DNA of 64,000 bases from Phycisphaerae bacterium (GTDB lineage Bacteria > Chloroflexota > Anaerolineae > 4572-78 > J111). Position 1 is the stretch's first letter. Every line of letters begins with the position of its first letter. A model generated the notes under the pieces. The model had not been told where the DNA came from. It searched no databases and saw only the letters and a program-made list of their open reading frames with translations. Of the stretch, positions 1 through 8,686 are shown in pieces. The stretch covers positions 1 through 64,000 of the forward strand of contig JANQQF010000003.1 in NCBI GenBank assembly GCA_028285035.1, in the 5' to 3' direction. The translations under genes and the position numbers were made by a program.

Positions 1-1
1 C

Positions 2-1462
2 GTACTGGGTGGTCGCTCTGGTCCATCACCCGCCATTCGCCGCTTGATTGTTGAGGCATATAGCCGGGTCCTCGATGATGGTGCGAGTCCCCAAGAAGCG
101 CTAGACGAAGCCGCTGCCAAAGCCAATGAAGAGTTAGAAAACTACAACGCTTTCTTTGGTGACGAAGGTGCAGGGGCCGCCCCTGTCGTTGAGGAAGAAG
201 AAGCGATGGCTTCTGGCGAAGCCGTTGAGCTTGAATTCTGGCACGCGATGGGTGGTGAGCTCGGTGAACTGGTTGATGAACTTGTCGCTCGCTTCAATAG
301 CAGTCAAGGCAACATCGTCGTTAACGCGACCTTCCAAGGTAGCTACGATGACACCTACAACGCCCTACTAGCCGCCTTCGATTCTGGATCTGAGCCAAAC
401 ATTACCCAAAACTTTGATTTGGCCTCTCAAACCATGATCGACACCGGGCGACTGGTACCAGCTTATGAGTTGATGGCAGCCGATGGGTATGATCCCAACA
501 CCTTCCTACCCGCCGTTCGTGACTACTACTCCAATGAAAATGGAATGGTCGCAATGGCCTTCAACAGTAGTACACCTTTGATCTACTACAATGCCGATAT
601 GTTTGAAGCGGCTGGGATTGACCCACCTGATCCAGAGTGGACCTTTAGCGACTTCAAGGCCACGTGTGACGCTTTGGAAGGTCAAGCCCAATTCTGTTTC
701 ACCTATGGTCAAGTGGGTTGGTTCTTCGAACAAATCCTAGCCAACAGTGGTGGTTTGTACTTCAACAATGACAACGGTCGTACTGCCCGCCCCACCGAAG
801 CGGTCTTTAACCAAGGTCAAGGTGTGGAAGTCTTCACCTTCCTGACCGATATGATCAAAGAAGGTTACAGCCCGAACCTGGGTAGCACCTGGACCGAAAC
901 GGACAGCACCTTCACCACGGGTCAAGCGGCCATTATGATCGACTCCACTTCGGATGTTTCGATTATTGAGAACAGTGATTTCAATGTGGGTACCGCCTTC
1001 ATTCCGCACAGCGACAGCAGTGACCGCAATGGGGTCATCATCGGTGGAGCCGCCTTGTGGCTAATCGACTCTGGTGATGAAGCCACAAATGCCGCAGCCT
1101 GGGAATTCATGAAGTTTATGGCTGAGGCCGATCAGCAAGTCACCTGGCACACTGGCTCTGGCTACTTCCCCGTCCGTGTTGATTTGCAAGACAATGCGGA
1201 ACTGAACAGCTTCTGGGATGAGAATCCGAACTTCCGAACCGCGATTGAGCAGTTAGCGACAACAAATACGACTCTGGATGATGGTAGTCCAAACTATGCC
1301 GTATTGGGTGGTCGCTCTGGTCCATCACCCGCCATCCGCCGCTTGATTGTTGAAGCATACAGTCGAGTGTTAGATGACGGGGTGAGTCCGCAAGAAGCCC
1401 TCGACGAAGCCGCAGCCAAGGCCAATGATGAGCTAGAAAACTATAACGCTTTCTTCGAGTAG
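2..1462 (+). CDS. Tandem (fused) sugar ABC transporter substrate-binding protein, 5' end outside window
   Basis: The reading frame is open from base 2, so the gene begins upstream. The last ~430 residues are one complete family-1 extracytoplasmic sugar-binding domain (starts near the ELEFWHAMGG motif, about base 225; typical UgpB/MalE-like segments such as AFNSSTPLIYYNADMF). Bases 2-160 encode the C-terminal tail of a second, preceding copy: they repeat bases 1301-1459 with a period of 1,299 nt (433 codons) and only three amino-acid changes but many synonymous ones. The copies are joined by an acidic Ala/Glu-rich linker (about bases 160-225) that resembles the region after a lipoprotein cysteine in ordinary binding proteins. 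Known family role: capture of a sugar or glycerol-phosphate for an ABC importer outside the membrane. The TTG at 44 lies inside the conserved domain and is not the start. Permeases are not in the window. Confidence 0.85.
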   Translation, partial: VLGGRSGPSPAIRRLIVEAYSRVLDDGASPQEALDEAAAKANEELENYNAFFGDEGAGAAPVVEEEEAMASGEAVELEFWHAMGGELGELVDELVARFNSSQGNIVVNATFQGSYDDTYNALLAAFDSGSEPNITQNFDLASQTMIDTGRLVPAYELMAADGYDPNTFLPAVRDYYSNENGMVAMAFNSSTPLIYYNADMFEAAGIDPPDPEWTFSDFKATCDALEGQAQFCFTYGQVGWFFEQILANSGGLYFNNDNGRTARPTEAVFNQGQGVEVFTFLTDMIKEGYSPNLGSTWTETDSTFTTGQAAIMIDSTSDVSIIENSDFNVGTAFIPHSDSSDRNGVIIGGAALWLIDSGDEATNAAAWEFMKFMAEADQQVTWHTGSGYFPVRVDLQDNAELNSFWDENPNFRTAIEQLATTNTTLDDGSPNYAVLGGRSGPSPAIRRLIVEAYSRVLDDGVSPQEALDEAAAKANDELENYNAFFE

Positions 1463-1503
1463 GCCGATCGCTGCTTGAGCAGTAAATTCAGTTGAAGTGT
1501 ATT

Positions 1504-1540
1504 AAAATAGACCGGTTGCCATTAGGCAGCCGGCCTATTT
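1504..1540 (+). terminator. Stem-loop terminator after the binding-protein gene
   Basis: Arms at about 1504-1520 and 1524-1540 pair through a run ending in GGTTGCC/GGCAGCC with a 3-nt loop and some G-T pairs. The A-rich left flank and T-rich right flank (CTATTTATT) fit rho-independent termination. Confidence 0.65.
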
Positions 1541-1560
1541 ATTGTAATCGGAATGTAGAA

Positions 1561-1611
1561 ATACGTGATGCGCAGTATGGAGTGTGCACGTATCACGTAT
1601 CAGGTGTCAAC
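1561..1611. repeat. Heptad repeat array with inverted arm
   Basis: Four consecutive heptamers run from 1584: GTGCACG, TATCACG, TATCAGG, TGTCAAC. A 9-bp inverted copy, ATACGTGAT (1561-1569), pairs with ATCACGTAT (1592-1600). It lies just upstream of the next lipoprotein gene. The same style of heptad array, with other heptamers, recurs at 38073, 45763 and (as octamers) 48044. Confidence 0.6.
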
Positions 1612-1646
1612 ACCAAGGGAGAATACGTGGTTCTAAGACTAAATAT

Positions 1647-2705
1647 ATGAAATGGCATCTTCTCTTTCTTTTCATAATGAGTTTCACTTTTCAGGCCTGC
1701 GCAACCGACCCAGCCTCACCTCCGCCAACGACGACCCCAACCCCAAGTCCTGAACCCCAAATACAAGTCATTGCGGAAGGTTTGTTAGGGCCAATCGGTT
1801 TGGCTATTTTGCCAGATGGCGGGCTTTTAGTGGCCGAGGCAGGGACAGGTGATCGGGATGAAAGTGCCGGAGTCAGTTTGATTACAGCCGATGGTAAGGT
1901 TAGCCGACTGATTTCTGGCCTACCTAGCAGTCGTGATGCGGGTGATCTAGCTGGGGTTAATCTGGTCGCCTTGTCGCCTGATCAAGATAAAATTTACTTG
2001 GGGAATTTTGGGCAAGGCCACTTGTGGGTCTTACAGCTTACTGCCGAGCAACAGACGAACGGGTTGCAACACCCAACAACCCCACTTACCATTGATGACC
2101 TAACCCCAGCAATGGTTCGTTTGAACAATGTTCTGCTCACAAATCCATTTGATCTGGCCTTTGATACGAATGATAGACCCGTCGTGACCGATGCCAGTGG
2201 GAACGGGGTCGCGACGGAGAATGAAAATGGCACGACCCGTTTTCTCCATCGCTTTGATCCTCTGCCAGATCCTTCGTCTGATAGTGACAGAGTCACGATT
2301 GACCCGGTTCCAACGGGGATTACACGCGTGCAGGATGAGTATTATGTTACCTTAACCGGAGGATGTCCATATCCTGCTAAAAGTGGTCGACTGGTGGCCA
2401 TTGATGAGCAGCGAAATCAACGAACCATTAGAGATGATCTAAATATGCCGATTGATGTTGCCCTTGGCCCTGATGGCACAATTTGGGTTTTGGAGTTTGC
2501 CCAATTCACCCCCGGTGCCTCCTGCTTCAGCGGCGAAGGCTATCAGCCTAACTCTGGTCGTCTGAGCCAATTACAAGCAGATGGCCAACTCGAGCCGATG
2601 CTGAGTAATCTTAATTTTCCGGGAGCTGTATTACCCATTAATAACAAATCTGTTTATCTTAGCGAGGTATTTACTGGCCGAATCTTACAAATCACATTCC
2701 CATAG
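1647..2705 (+). CDS. ScyD/ScyE-family beta-propeller lipoprotein
   Basis: The ATG at 1647 gives a 352-residue protein beginning with a lipoprotein signal peptide (MKWHLLFLFIMSFTFQAC, lipobox FQAC), so it is probably anchored to the outer face of the membrane. A Pro/Thr-rich spacer follows, then an NHL-like propeller with ScyD/ScyE features: IAEGLLGPIGLAILPDG, LLVAEAGTGD, repeated blade-like elements, and a near-C-terminal LEFAQFTPG segment. An in-frame ATG at 1584 would add 21 residues before the signal peptide and starts inside the heptad repeat, so it is unlikely. Members of this family are found near the cyanobacterial scytonemin genes, but most are of unknown function; no scytonemin genes are seen here. 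Confident of fold and export, not of role. Confidence 0.8.
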   Translation: MKWHLLFLFIMSFTFQACATDPASPPPTTTPTPSPEPQIQVIAEGLLGPIGLAILPDGGLLVAEAGTGDRDESAGVSLITADGKVSRLISGLPSSRDAGDLAGVNLVALSPDQDKIYLGNFGQGHLWVLQLTAEQQTNGLQHPTTPLTIDDLTPAMVRLNNVLLTNPFDLAFDTNDRPVVTDASGNGVATENENGTTRFLHRFDPLPDPSSDSDRVTIDPVPTGITRVQDEYYVTLTGGCPYPAKSGRLVAIDEQRNQRTIRDDLNMPIDVALGPDGTIWVLEFAQFTPGASCFSGEGYQPNSGRLSQLQADGQLEPMLSNLNFPGAVLPINNKSVYLSEVFTGRILQITFP

Positions 2706-2725
2706 AACAAGTTAGCAACTTGTTC
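2705..2725. repeat. REP-like palindrome upstream of the RAYT gene
   Basis: Perfect palindrome: GAACAAGTT, loop AGC, AACTTGTTC. It begins at the last base of the preceding stop codon, so it may also act as a transcription stop. It is the same family as the pair at 3420-3478 but with the loop read in the opposite orientation. Confidence 0.75.
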
Positions 2726-2778
2726 ACAGCCAAATCCGGTAACATAATCATTCATTTATACAGATCTAAAAATGTCCC

Positions 2779-3423
2779 ATGAGTAACAATTTATCCTACA
2801 AACCGTTCTACCGTCGCCACCTCCCCCATATTCAACCACCCGGAGCAACCATATTTGTCACATTTCGGCTTGTGAACTCAATTCCAGCGCACGTCATGCA
2901 TCATTTACTGACAGAGGCTAAGGAGACTGACATTATCGTGGGCCAAATCAGAAATTTGGAAGAACGTAAACAACGGGCGTACCTGGAACAACGACGCTTG
3001 TTTGGTAAATGGGATAAAGCCCTCCATACGCCCGAAGCAGGACCAACCTGGTTGCAGCATAGCGAAGTCGCCGCTTTGGTTGCAGCGAGCATTCATTTTC
3101 GCGACAGCAAAAGTTACGAGTTAGAGGCGTTTTGTATTATGCCTAACCATTTACATTTGGTTTTCACCCCCCTTCGCAAAGATGATGGCACCTATCACGC
3201 CTTATCAACCATCATGCACTCACTCAAGCTCTACACAGGTCGTCAGGCGAATGACATATTAAAACGAGAAGGCCAGTTTTGGCAGCACGAGAGTTACGAT
3301 CATGTCATTCGTGATGAGGCAGAACGAAAACGAATTATCAATTATACTATAAACAATCCGGTCAAAGCTGGACTAGTTGACCATTGGGAGGAATGGCCTT
3401 GGACCCATTGCAAATACTTGTAG
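2779..3423 (+). CDS. REP-associated tyrosine transposase (RAYT, Y1/HUH family)
   Basis: The 214-residue product is a full-length Y1_Tnp/RAYT protein. It has the N-terminal YKPFYRRHLPHIQPPGAT-type start, the HUH metal-binding pair H124-L-H126 within MPNHLHLVF, and the catalytic tyrosine region QHESYDHV (Y173), with the usual C-terminal NPVKAGLVDHWEEWPW. Such proteins nick single-stranded REP hairpins and are thought to spread them in the genome. The gene is bracketed by matching palindromes at 2705-2725 and 3420-3478, the expected substrates. Its 3' end overlaps the 5' end of the next reading frame. Confidence 0.92.
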   Translation: MSNNLSYKPFYRRHLPHIQPPGATIFVTFRLVNSIPAHVMHHLLTEAKETDIIVGQIRNLEERKQRAYLEQRRLFGKWDKALHTPEAGPTWLQHSEVAALVAASIHFRDSKSYELEAFCIMPNHLHLVFTPLRKDDGTYHALSTIMHSLKLYTGRQANDILKREGQFWQHESYDHVIRDEAERKRIINYTINNPVKAGLVDHWEEWPWTHCKYL

Positions 3424-6128
3424 GACAAGTTGCTAACTTGTCCATTGTCCGACGAGACAAGTTGCTAACTTGTCCTACTACAGCTTTAATCTTAATATTT
3501 TTCATTTTAACAGCCTGTGCCCCATCACCACCTGCACCCACACCCATCCCTACACCGTTACCCACAATCACACCAATTTCAGCGATAACATTAGAGCCGA
3601 ACGCGACAGCTACTTTGGAGCAACCTGAAACATCAACGCCTGAACCAATCCCACAAGCCACCGCTACGCAACTTCCTGCATCATCTGAGACGATTACCCT
3701 TAAAAATGTTGCAGCAGAGATTGGTTTAGACTTTGAGCATGGGGCCTTTAAAACCTCTTTGGCCAAAGACCCAATTGGGATGATGGGGGGCGGTCTTTGC
3801 TGGCTCGATGTGGACAATGATGGCTGGCTGGATTTGTATGTGGTAAACAGTCACGCCCTGCACGAGGTATCTGATTGGGAAGCCCAAGGCGGGCTACCCC
3901 ATAATGCCCTCTTTCATAATCAAGGCGATGGCACCTTTCAGGATATCAGTCAAGCCAGCCAAACCGACTTAGCCCTGCGAGGGAACGGTTGTGTCGCGGC
4001 TGACTTTAATCAAGATGGGTGGTGGGATTTGTATATAACCGCTGACGGTCCAAATGCCCTGTTATGGAATAATGGGGATGGAACCTTTTCGGAAGGGGCG
4101 GTCCAAGCGGGGGTTGCCGCTGATGAATGGAATAGTGCGGCAGCGGTTGGTGATTTAAATGATGATGGCTGGCCCGATCTTTTTGTCGCCGCCTACATTG
4201 ATCTAGCCAACCAAATCCCAAAACCCAGCGGCGCGTTTCCCCAAGACTTCTATGGTCTGCCTGATCATCTGTATCTGAGCAATGGCCCCGAGACATCAGG
4301 TGGGCCGGTGACATTCCGAGAGATCACAAGCGTGGCCGGTTTAGATAAAGAGGACCGCGGGCTGGGGGCCTTATTTAGCGATATTGATCAGGATGGCGAT
4401 CTGGATTTGTATATCGCGAATGATGGTCATCCTAATCGTCTATATATCAATGAACCGCAAGCAAACGACCCAGAAGGGCTGGGTTTCCGACTGATTGATA
4501 TGACCGTATCGGCGGATGTCGGTGACTCAGGTAGTGGGATGGGGATTGCTGGAGGGGATTATGACGGAGATGGCTTGGTTGATCTCTTTGTCACCAACTG
4601 GCAGGTTGAACTCAATGCGTTGTATCGTAATGAAACAAGTCAAGCCAACAACCCCGCCTTCCAATACAGCACCTATCGCATCGGCATCAGCGGGCTGGGC
4701 AACAACAAAACAGGGTGGGGCACCGCTTGGGTCGATCTTGATCATGATACAGATTTAGATTTGTTGATTGCCAACGGGCGCGTACCCATGACTGATATGG
4801 AAGCAGATGCACAGCTCATTCGTCTCTATCGTAATCGCACCATTCAACCGAATGGAGATGGTCGTCCCGGCCAATTTATCGAGTGGACCCAGCAGATTGG
4901 GTTAACTGATGTAGGCCCACTGATGGCCCGAGGGAGTGCGGTAGCGGATTATGACAATGACGGCGATTTGGATATTGCCATTAATACGATTGCAAACCCA
5001 CTGGTGTTGTTGCAAAACAGTGGGCCACAGAACAATTGGCTTCAGGTGCAGTTTGATGGCTTCTTTCCCGGTGCGATGGTCAAGGCTGAGCTACCAGACG
5101 GGCGTCAGCTCACCCGAGAATTGTACGCTGGCAGCAGCTACCTCTCTTCTGAAGACCCTCGGCTTCATTTTGGCTTGGGAGAGGCTAAGCGTGTTGTCAG
5201 TCTTGACGTTTACTGGCCAGATGGCTTTCAAACAACGCTGTCAGATGTTCCAGCAAACCAGCTTGTTCAAATCACTTTAACGGATGAGGAAAAAGGAATG
5301 ATGCAAAATCGTTGTAAAACTCTAAACATTGCCCATCGCGGAGCACGCAGCTTGGCTCCAGAGAACACGATACTAGCTGCCCAAAAGGGGCTAGAGACCG
5401 GGGCCGATATGTGGGAGCTTGATGTGGCAATGACAGCAGATGGTGTTCTCTATCTGGTCCATGATGACACCTTGGAACGAACCTCAAATGTGACAGAGAT
5501 CTTTCCTGACCGCGCGCCCTGGAATACCCACGACTTTACATTTGCAGAGATCCAACAACTTGATTTTGGGAGTTGGTTTAATCAAACAGATCCGTTTGGG
5601 CAAATCGCCGCAGGTCAAGTCTCTGAGGCGGATCAGGCCAGCTTTGTCGGTCTGTCTGCGCCCACCTTGGAGGAGGCCTTGGCCTTCACCCGCGATCATA
5701 ATTGGCGAGTGAATGTAGAAATCAAAGATTCAAGTGGAACATCTGGTGATGTCGATATAGTTGAAAAAGTAGTAGCTTTGATTGAAATGATGGGGATGGT
5801 TGATCAGGTTGTGATCTCATCATTCAATCATTCTTATGTGCAGCGTGCCCAAGCGGCGAATCCTGATATTGAGTTGGCAGCTCTATTTTATCGGTCAGTT
5901 CCCAATACGATTGCTGCATTGGAGCGTTTAGGGGTGCAGGCATACAATCCAAGCGATAATATCATTGAGCCAGAAGCCATTCCAAATCTACGATCTGAAG
6001 GCATTGAGGTCAACATCTACACGGTCAACGATGAGGCCAGAATGCGAGCGCTTGTTGAGGCACTGGCGAGTGGTATCTTTACTGATTTTCCTCAAACCCT
6101 GACACAAGTTTTGCAGGATTGTAAGTAG
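3393..6128 (+). CDS. FG-GAP/ASPIC (CRTAC1-like) lipoprotein fused to glycerophosphodiester phosphodiesterase
   Basis: One uninterrupted frame encodes two proteins' worth of domains. After a hydrophobic segment with lipobox LTAC and a Thr/Pro-rich spacer come seven FG-GAP/VCBS calcium-loop motifs (DVDNDGWLDLYV, DFNQDGWWDLYI, DLNDDGWPDLFV, DIDQDGDLDLYI, and others), then an ASPIC/UnbV-like C-terminal domain (about 4990-5275). A ~15-residue linker leads into a GDPD domain (about 5325-6125) with HRGARSLAPENT, ELDVAMTADG and VHDDTLERTS, which supply the catalytic His and metal ligands. GDPDs hydrolyse glycerophosphodiesters to glycerol-3-phosphate and an alcohol. The start is uncertain: ATG 3393 lies inside the RAYT gene and its N-terminus is REP sequence; TTG 3438 would give a normal-length lipoprotein signal peptide. 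A ribosome-binding-like GAGGAAAAAGGA precedes ATG 5298, so the GDPD might also be made alone. Confidence 0.85.
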   Translation: MALDPLQILVGQVANLSIVRRDKLLTCPTTALILIFFILTACAPSPPAPTPIPTPLPTITPISAITLEPNATATLEQPETSTPEPIPQATATQLPASSETITLKNVAAEIGLDFEHGAFKTSLAKDPIGMMGGGLCWLDVDNDGWLDLYVVNSHALHEVSDWEAQGGLPHNALFHNQGDGTFQDISQASQTDLALRGNGCVAADFNQDGWWDLYITADGPNALLWNNGDGTFSEGAVQAGVAADEWNSAAAVGDLNDDGWPDLFVAAYIDLANQIPKPSGAFPQDFYGLPDHLYLSNGPETSGGPVTFREITSVAGLDKEDRGLGALFSDIDQDGDLDLYIANDGHPNRLYINEPQANDPEGLGFRLIDMTVSADVGDSGSGMGIAGGDYDGDGLVDLFVTNWQVELNALYRNETSQANNPAFQYSTYRIGISGLGNNKTGWGTAWVDLDHDTDLDLLIANGRVPMTDMEADAQLIRLYRNRTIQPNGDGRPGQFIEWTQQIGLTDVGPLMARGSAVADYDNDGDLDIAINTIANPLVLLQNSGPQNNWLQVQFDGFFPGAMVKAELPDGRQLTRELYAGSSYLSSEDPRLHFGLGEAKRVVSLDVYWPDGFQTTLSDVPANQLVQITLTDEEKGMMQNRCKTLNIAHRGARSLAPENTILAAQKGLETGADMWELDVAMTADGVLYLVHDDTLERTSNVTEIFPDRAPWNTHDFTFAEIQQLDFGSWFNQTDPFGQIAAGQVSEADQASFVGLSAPTLEEALAFTRDHNWRVNVEIKDSSGTSGDVDIVEKVVALIEMMGMVDQVVISSFNHSYVQRAQAANPDIELAALFYRSVPNTIAALERLGVQAYNPSDNIIEPEAIPNLRSEGIEVNIYTVNDEARMRALVEALASGIFTDFPQTLTQVLQDCK
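3420..3478. repeat. Paired REP palindromes (BIME-like) downstream of the RAYT gene
   Basis: Two copies of the palindrome GGACAAGTT-GCT-AACTTGTCC lie at about 3423-3443 and 3455-3475 (the second lacks one outer G). With the outer GTA/TAC flanks the pair forms a larger inverted repeat, with a 12-nt centre. The sequence is translated as part of the N-terminus of the downstream lipoprotein gene. Confidence 0.8.
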
Positions 6129-6147
6129 AGTGTGAAGGTGACATTCA

Positions 6148-7674
6148 TTGACAAATTTAAGGCTTGATACACTTGAACAGGCGGTAAAACCACACGATAA
6201 ATATCAAATTGAGATAAAATTGGATTATGAACTGTTTGAGGCCAAACAAACCCGTTACCGGATTTCGACCTACATTTTTGTCCCTCGAAATTTAGGGATA
6301 TCACAAGATAATTATCGAAAAAGTGATTTCTATCGAGATGTTCAAAGCTATATCCGATTGAAAACACCACCGCTTAACTTACGAGATTTTACAGAGAACC
6401 CCATATCGCCTTTGATGAGGCTTAAAAAGTTAACATCAACTGACAACTGGGTTAATGATGCAACGATCAACGAACGAATCGTTGTTAACTTTAAGCTCTT
6501 GAGTGCGATGCTAAAAAGCTCAATTCGTGATCACCTGGCCCTAATTCAGCAACGTATCTTTGAGGCTGCGCCAAATAGCAAAATTCATCTCTTGATTCAC
6601 AATCTTGTTGAAGAGTTTTTGACCGAGAGCAAAAAAATAACAACACAATATCGCTCATTCTATGCTATTTTCAATTTACCCCATGTCCCAGAAGCAGCAT
6701 TCACTGCCTATCAACTAACTGATGAGTCGCTGAGCATCTTAATTGAAGAGAATGCAGTAGACCTGTTTCAAGTTGTTGAAGCGTATATCAAGAAAAGTGA
6801 ACGTCCCAACTTCAAACAACGTCTAAGCGAGTTGGTAAAACAAGAAACAAAACATCGTCTGGCTCATGGATATGAATCTATTTTGAGTAGAAGTAGCGAT
6901 AACGAGACTTATATCTTTAGAAGCTCGGTCTTAAAAAAATATGCGGCCAGTGTGCTTTATTTATCTACGGCCATAAAGTCAGAGGGGTGGGGCTTGGAGC
7001 AAATATTGTTTTCAATTGCTGCTGGCATATCAATGATTTTTGCGACAATTGTTGCTTTTTACTTCCAGTATCGATATGGCAACTTTACGCTCCCTTTTTT
7101 TATGGCCTTAGTGGTGGGATACATGTTCAAGGATCGTATCAAAGAGGCGGGTCGAGCCATATTTGCTCGATTTCTACAAGATAGACTATACGACCGACGG
7201 ACTGTAATTAGAACCCAAAATGGAAAGCATAAATTAGGCTGGTTAAAAGAGAAAATGGCCTTTGTTCAGGAAGAGGATGTTCCGAAGCCAGTCCTTCAGG
7301 GGCGCAACAAAGATTTAATGACAGCTTTGGATAATGATGGTTTAACCGAGAATATTATCTGTTATACTAAAGAGGTTGTTCTTTATACAAAGGTCTTTCA
7401 AAAGGTATTTCCTGACCTACCACAAATTACAGGTCTCAATAACATCATTCGTTACGATATCCGAGCTTATCTACGTAAAATGGCCGAACCTATTCAAACA
7501 CGCTACTATTTGCAGGACGAAGAACTTCAAATAATTCCTGGTCATAAAGTATATCACTTAAATTTTATCTCTCGATACCGTACCCTAAAACCGGAAAAGG
7601 TTAAACTCCACAAACGTATCCGCTTGATCTTAAATCAAGAGGGAATTAAACGGGTTGAGCATCTCGAAGTGTGA
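6148..7674 (+). CDS. Hypothetical protein with two central membrane helices
   Basis: 508 residues, not recognised. The only start with a good ribosome-binding site (GAAGGTGA, 8 nt upstream) is the TTG at 6148; the next in-frame ATG is ~270 nt downstream. The N-terminal ~270 residues are charged and mostly helical with no visible motif. A hydrophobic hairpin follows (ILFSIAAGISMIFATIVAFY and LPFFMALVVGYMF, about residues 283-330), then a ~180-residue basic C-terminal region containing several Lys/Arg-rich stretches. This suggests a membrane-anchored protein with both large domains on the same side. The 20-nt gap after the GDPD fusion makes co-transcription likely. It is slightly more AT-rich than the gene before it. 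Confidence 0.75.
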   Translation: MTNLRLDTLEQAVKPHDKYQIEIKLDYELFEAKQTRYRISTYIFVPRNLGISQDNYRKSDFYRDVQSYIRLKTPPLNLRDFTENPISPLMRLKKLTSTDNWVNDATINERIVVNFKLLSAMLKSSIRDHLALIQQRIFEAAPNSKIHLLIHNLVEEFLTESKKITTQYRSFYAIFNLPHVPEAAFTAYQLTDESLSILIEENAVDLFQVVEAYIKKSERPNFKQRLSELVKQETKHRLAHGYESILSRSSDNETYIFRSSVLKKYAASVLYLSTAIKSEGWGLEQILFSIAAGISMIFATIVAFYFQYRYGNFTLPFFMALVVGYMFKDRIKEAGRAIFARFLQDRLYDRRTVIRTQNGKHKLGWLKEKMAFVQEEDVPKPVLQGRNKDLMTALDNDGLTENIICYTKEVVLYTKVFQKVFPDLPQITGLNNIIRYDIRAYLRKMAEPIQTRYYLQDEELQIIPGHKVYHLNFISRYRTLKPEKVKLHKRIRLILNQEGIKRVEHLEV

Positions 7675-7720
7675 ATATTAAATTGCATTGTGTCGATCTT
7701 GTATAGACAAGCAGTAAATT

Positions 7721-7757
7721 GAAGCCTACTCCTGTGGGATCAAACAGGCTTCCGTTC
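7721..7757 (+). terminator. Possible terminator between convergent genes
   Basis: GAAGCCT (7721-7727) pairs with AGGCTTC (7746-7752) around an 18-nt loop, followed by CGTTCTGTTTT. The stem is short and the loop long, so the call is weak, but the position between convergent stop codons is right. Confidence 0.35.
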
Positions 7758-7798
7758 TGTTTTCCAATATGATCATAACAAAATTTATTCTGTAGGTC

Positions 7799-8686
7799 CT
7801 AGGCCATTGTTGCTGACGGCAAAATCCCAAAATGACGCTTGTACTCCCGGCTAAACTGGGCCAAATTATTGTAGCCGACCAAATAGCTGGCTTCAGTCAC
7901 ACTCTTGCCATCCATAATATAGGTTTGCGCCCGATTGAGCTTAATCGATTTGGCGTATTGTAACGGCGAGAGGTGCATCACCTCTTTGAATTTCTTGTGG
8001 AAACCGGAGCTGCTCATATTGACGATGTCAGCCATGGTGTCGACCGAGATGGGCTTGTCCAGATTTTGATGGACATACTCGACTGCCTTGGAAATCTGCT
8101 GGATTTGTCCCCGTTGCTGAAGCAGATACTTGAGCTTACCGCCTTGCTCCTCGCTCAAAATGCGGAAATAGATCTCATCAATCATCCCCTCGCCTAAAAC
8201 GGCCGCCTCACTAGGATTATCAAGACTACGCAGCAGTCGGAGGGTGGCCTCCAGCATGTTGTCTGTGATTGAGGCCGAGAAGATCGCGGCCATATTGCCG
8301 TTATCGGGTTTGGGGGCCGGCCGTTCAAATCGCTCCATTTTGAGCAGCATGTTGGTCACTCGGTTCAAGTCGAGAGCAATGCCCGCCGCCAGCAGCGGTT
8401 TTTCCGGGCTGGCCTCCACCACCTGACATTCGACCGCCATTGGCACGAATAAAGCCATCATACTCCCGGCCCCATACTCATACCGCTTGCCTTCCAAATA
8501 AACCACCTTTCGCCCTTGCGCTCCGATGATAAGGCCGGGGGGATAGACTTGTGGGTGCCGCTGATCCAGCTCGGTCCCCCGAAAAACAAAAAAATTATCA
8601 ATACTGGTTTGCAGAAAACCTGTCGGTGGAGCGTATCGCTCCAACAGGCTAAGAAATTCTGCCATTTTTTGTGTTCGATTTTCCAT
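7799..8686 (-). CDS. AraC-family transcriptional regulator
   Basis: 295 residues. The N-terminal half (to about residue 185) matches the AraC-type N-terminal ligand-binding cupin region (GLIIGAQGRKVVYLEG, YEYGAGSMM); the C-terminal ~100 residues are two helix-turn-helices (ISVDTMADIVNMSSSGFHKK and VTEASYLVGYNNLAQFSREY, FGILPS). A strong Shine-Dalgarno GGAGGTGA lies just upstream of the ATG. It is transcribed divergently from the short-chain dehydrogenase gene 182 bp away, the usual arrangement for a regulator of its neighbour, in which the dehydrogenase substrate or a related carbonyl compound may be the inducer (inference). Confidence 0.88.
   Translation of the reverse strand: MENRTQKMAEFLSLLERYAPPTGFLQTSIDNFFVFRGTELDQRHPQVYPPGLIIGAQGRKVVYLEGKRYEYGAGSMMALFVPMAVECQVVEASPEKPLLAAGIALDLNRVTNMLLKMERFERPAPKPDNGNMAAIFSASITDNMLEATLRLLRSLDNPSEAAVLGEGMIDEIYFRILSEEQGGKLKYLLQQRGQIQQISKAVEYVHQNLDKPISVDTMADIVNMSSSGFHKKFKEVMHLSPLQYAKSIKLNRAQTYIMDGKSVTEASYLVGYNNLAQFSREYKRHFGILPSATMA

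Noticed and set aside
1561..1611. Tandem repeats resembling a CRISPR array (also at 38073, 45763, 48044)
   Set aside because: Units are 7-8 bp with no spacers, and no cas genes are present.
1647..2705. Part of a scytonemin pathway because of ScyD/ScyE similarity
   Set aside because: No other scytonemin genes are near and the family is broadly distributed.
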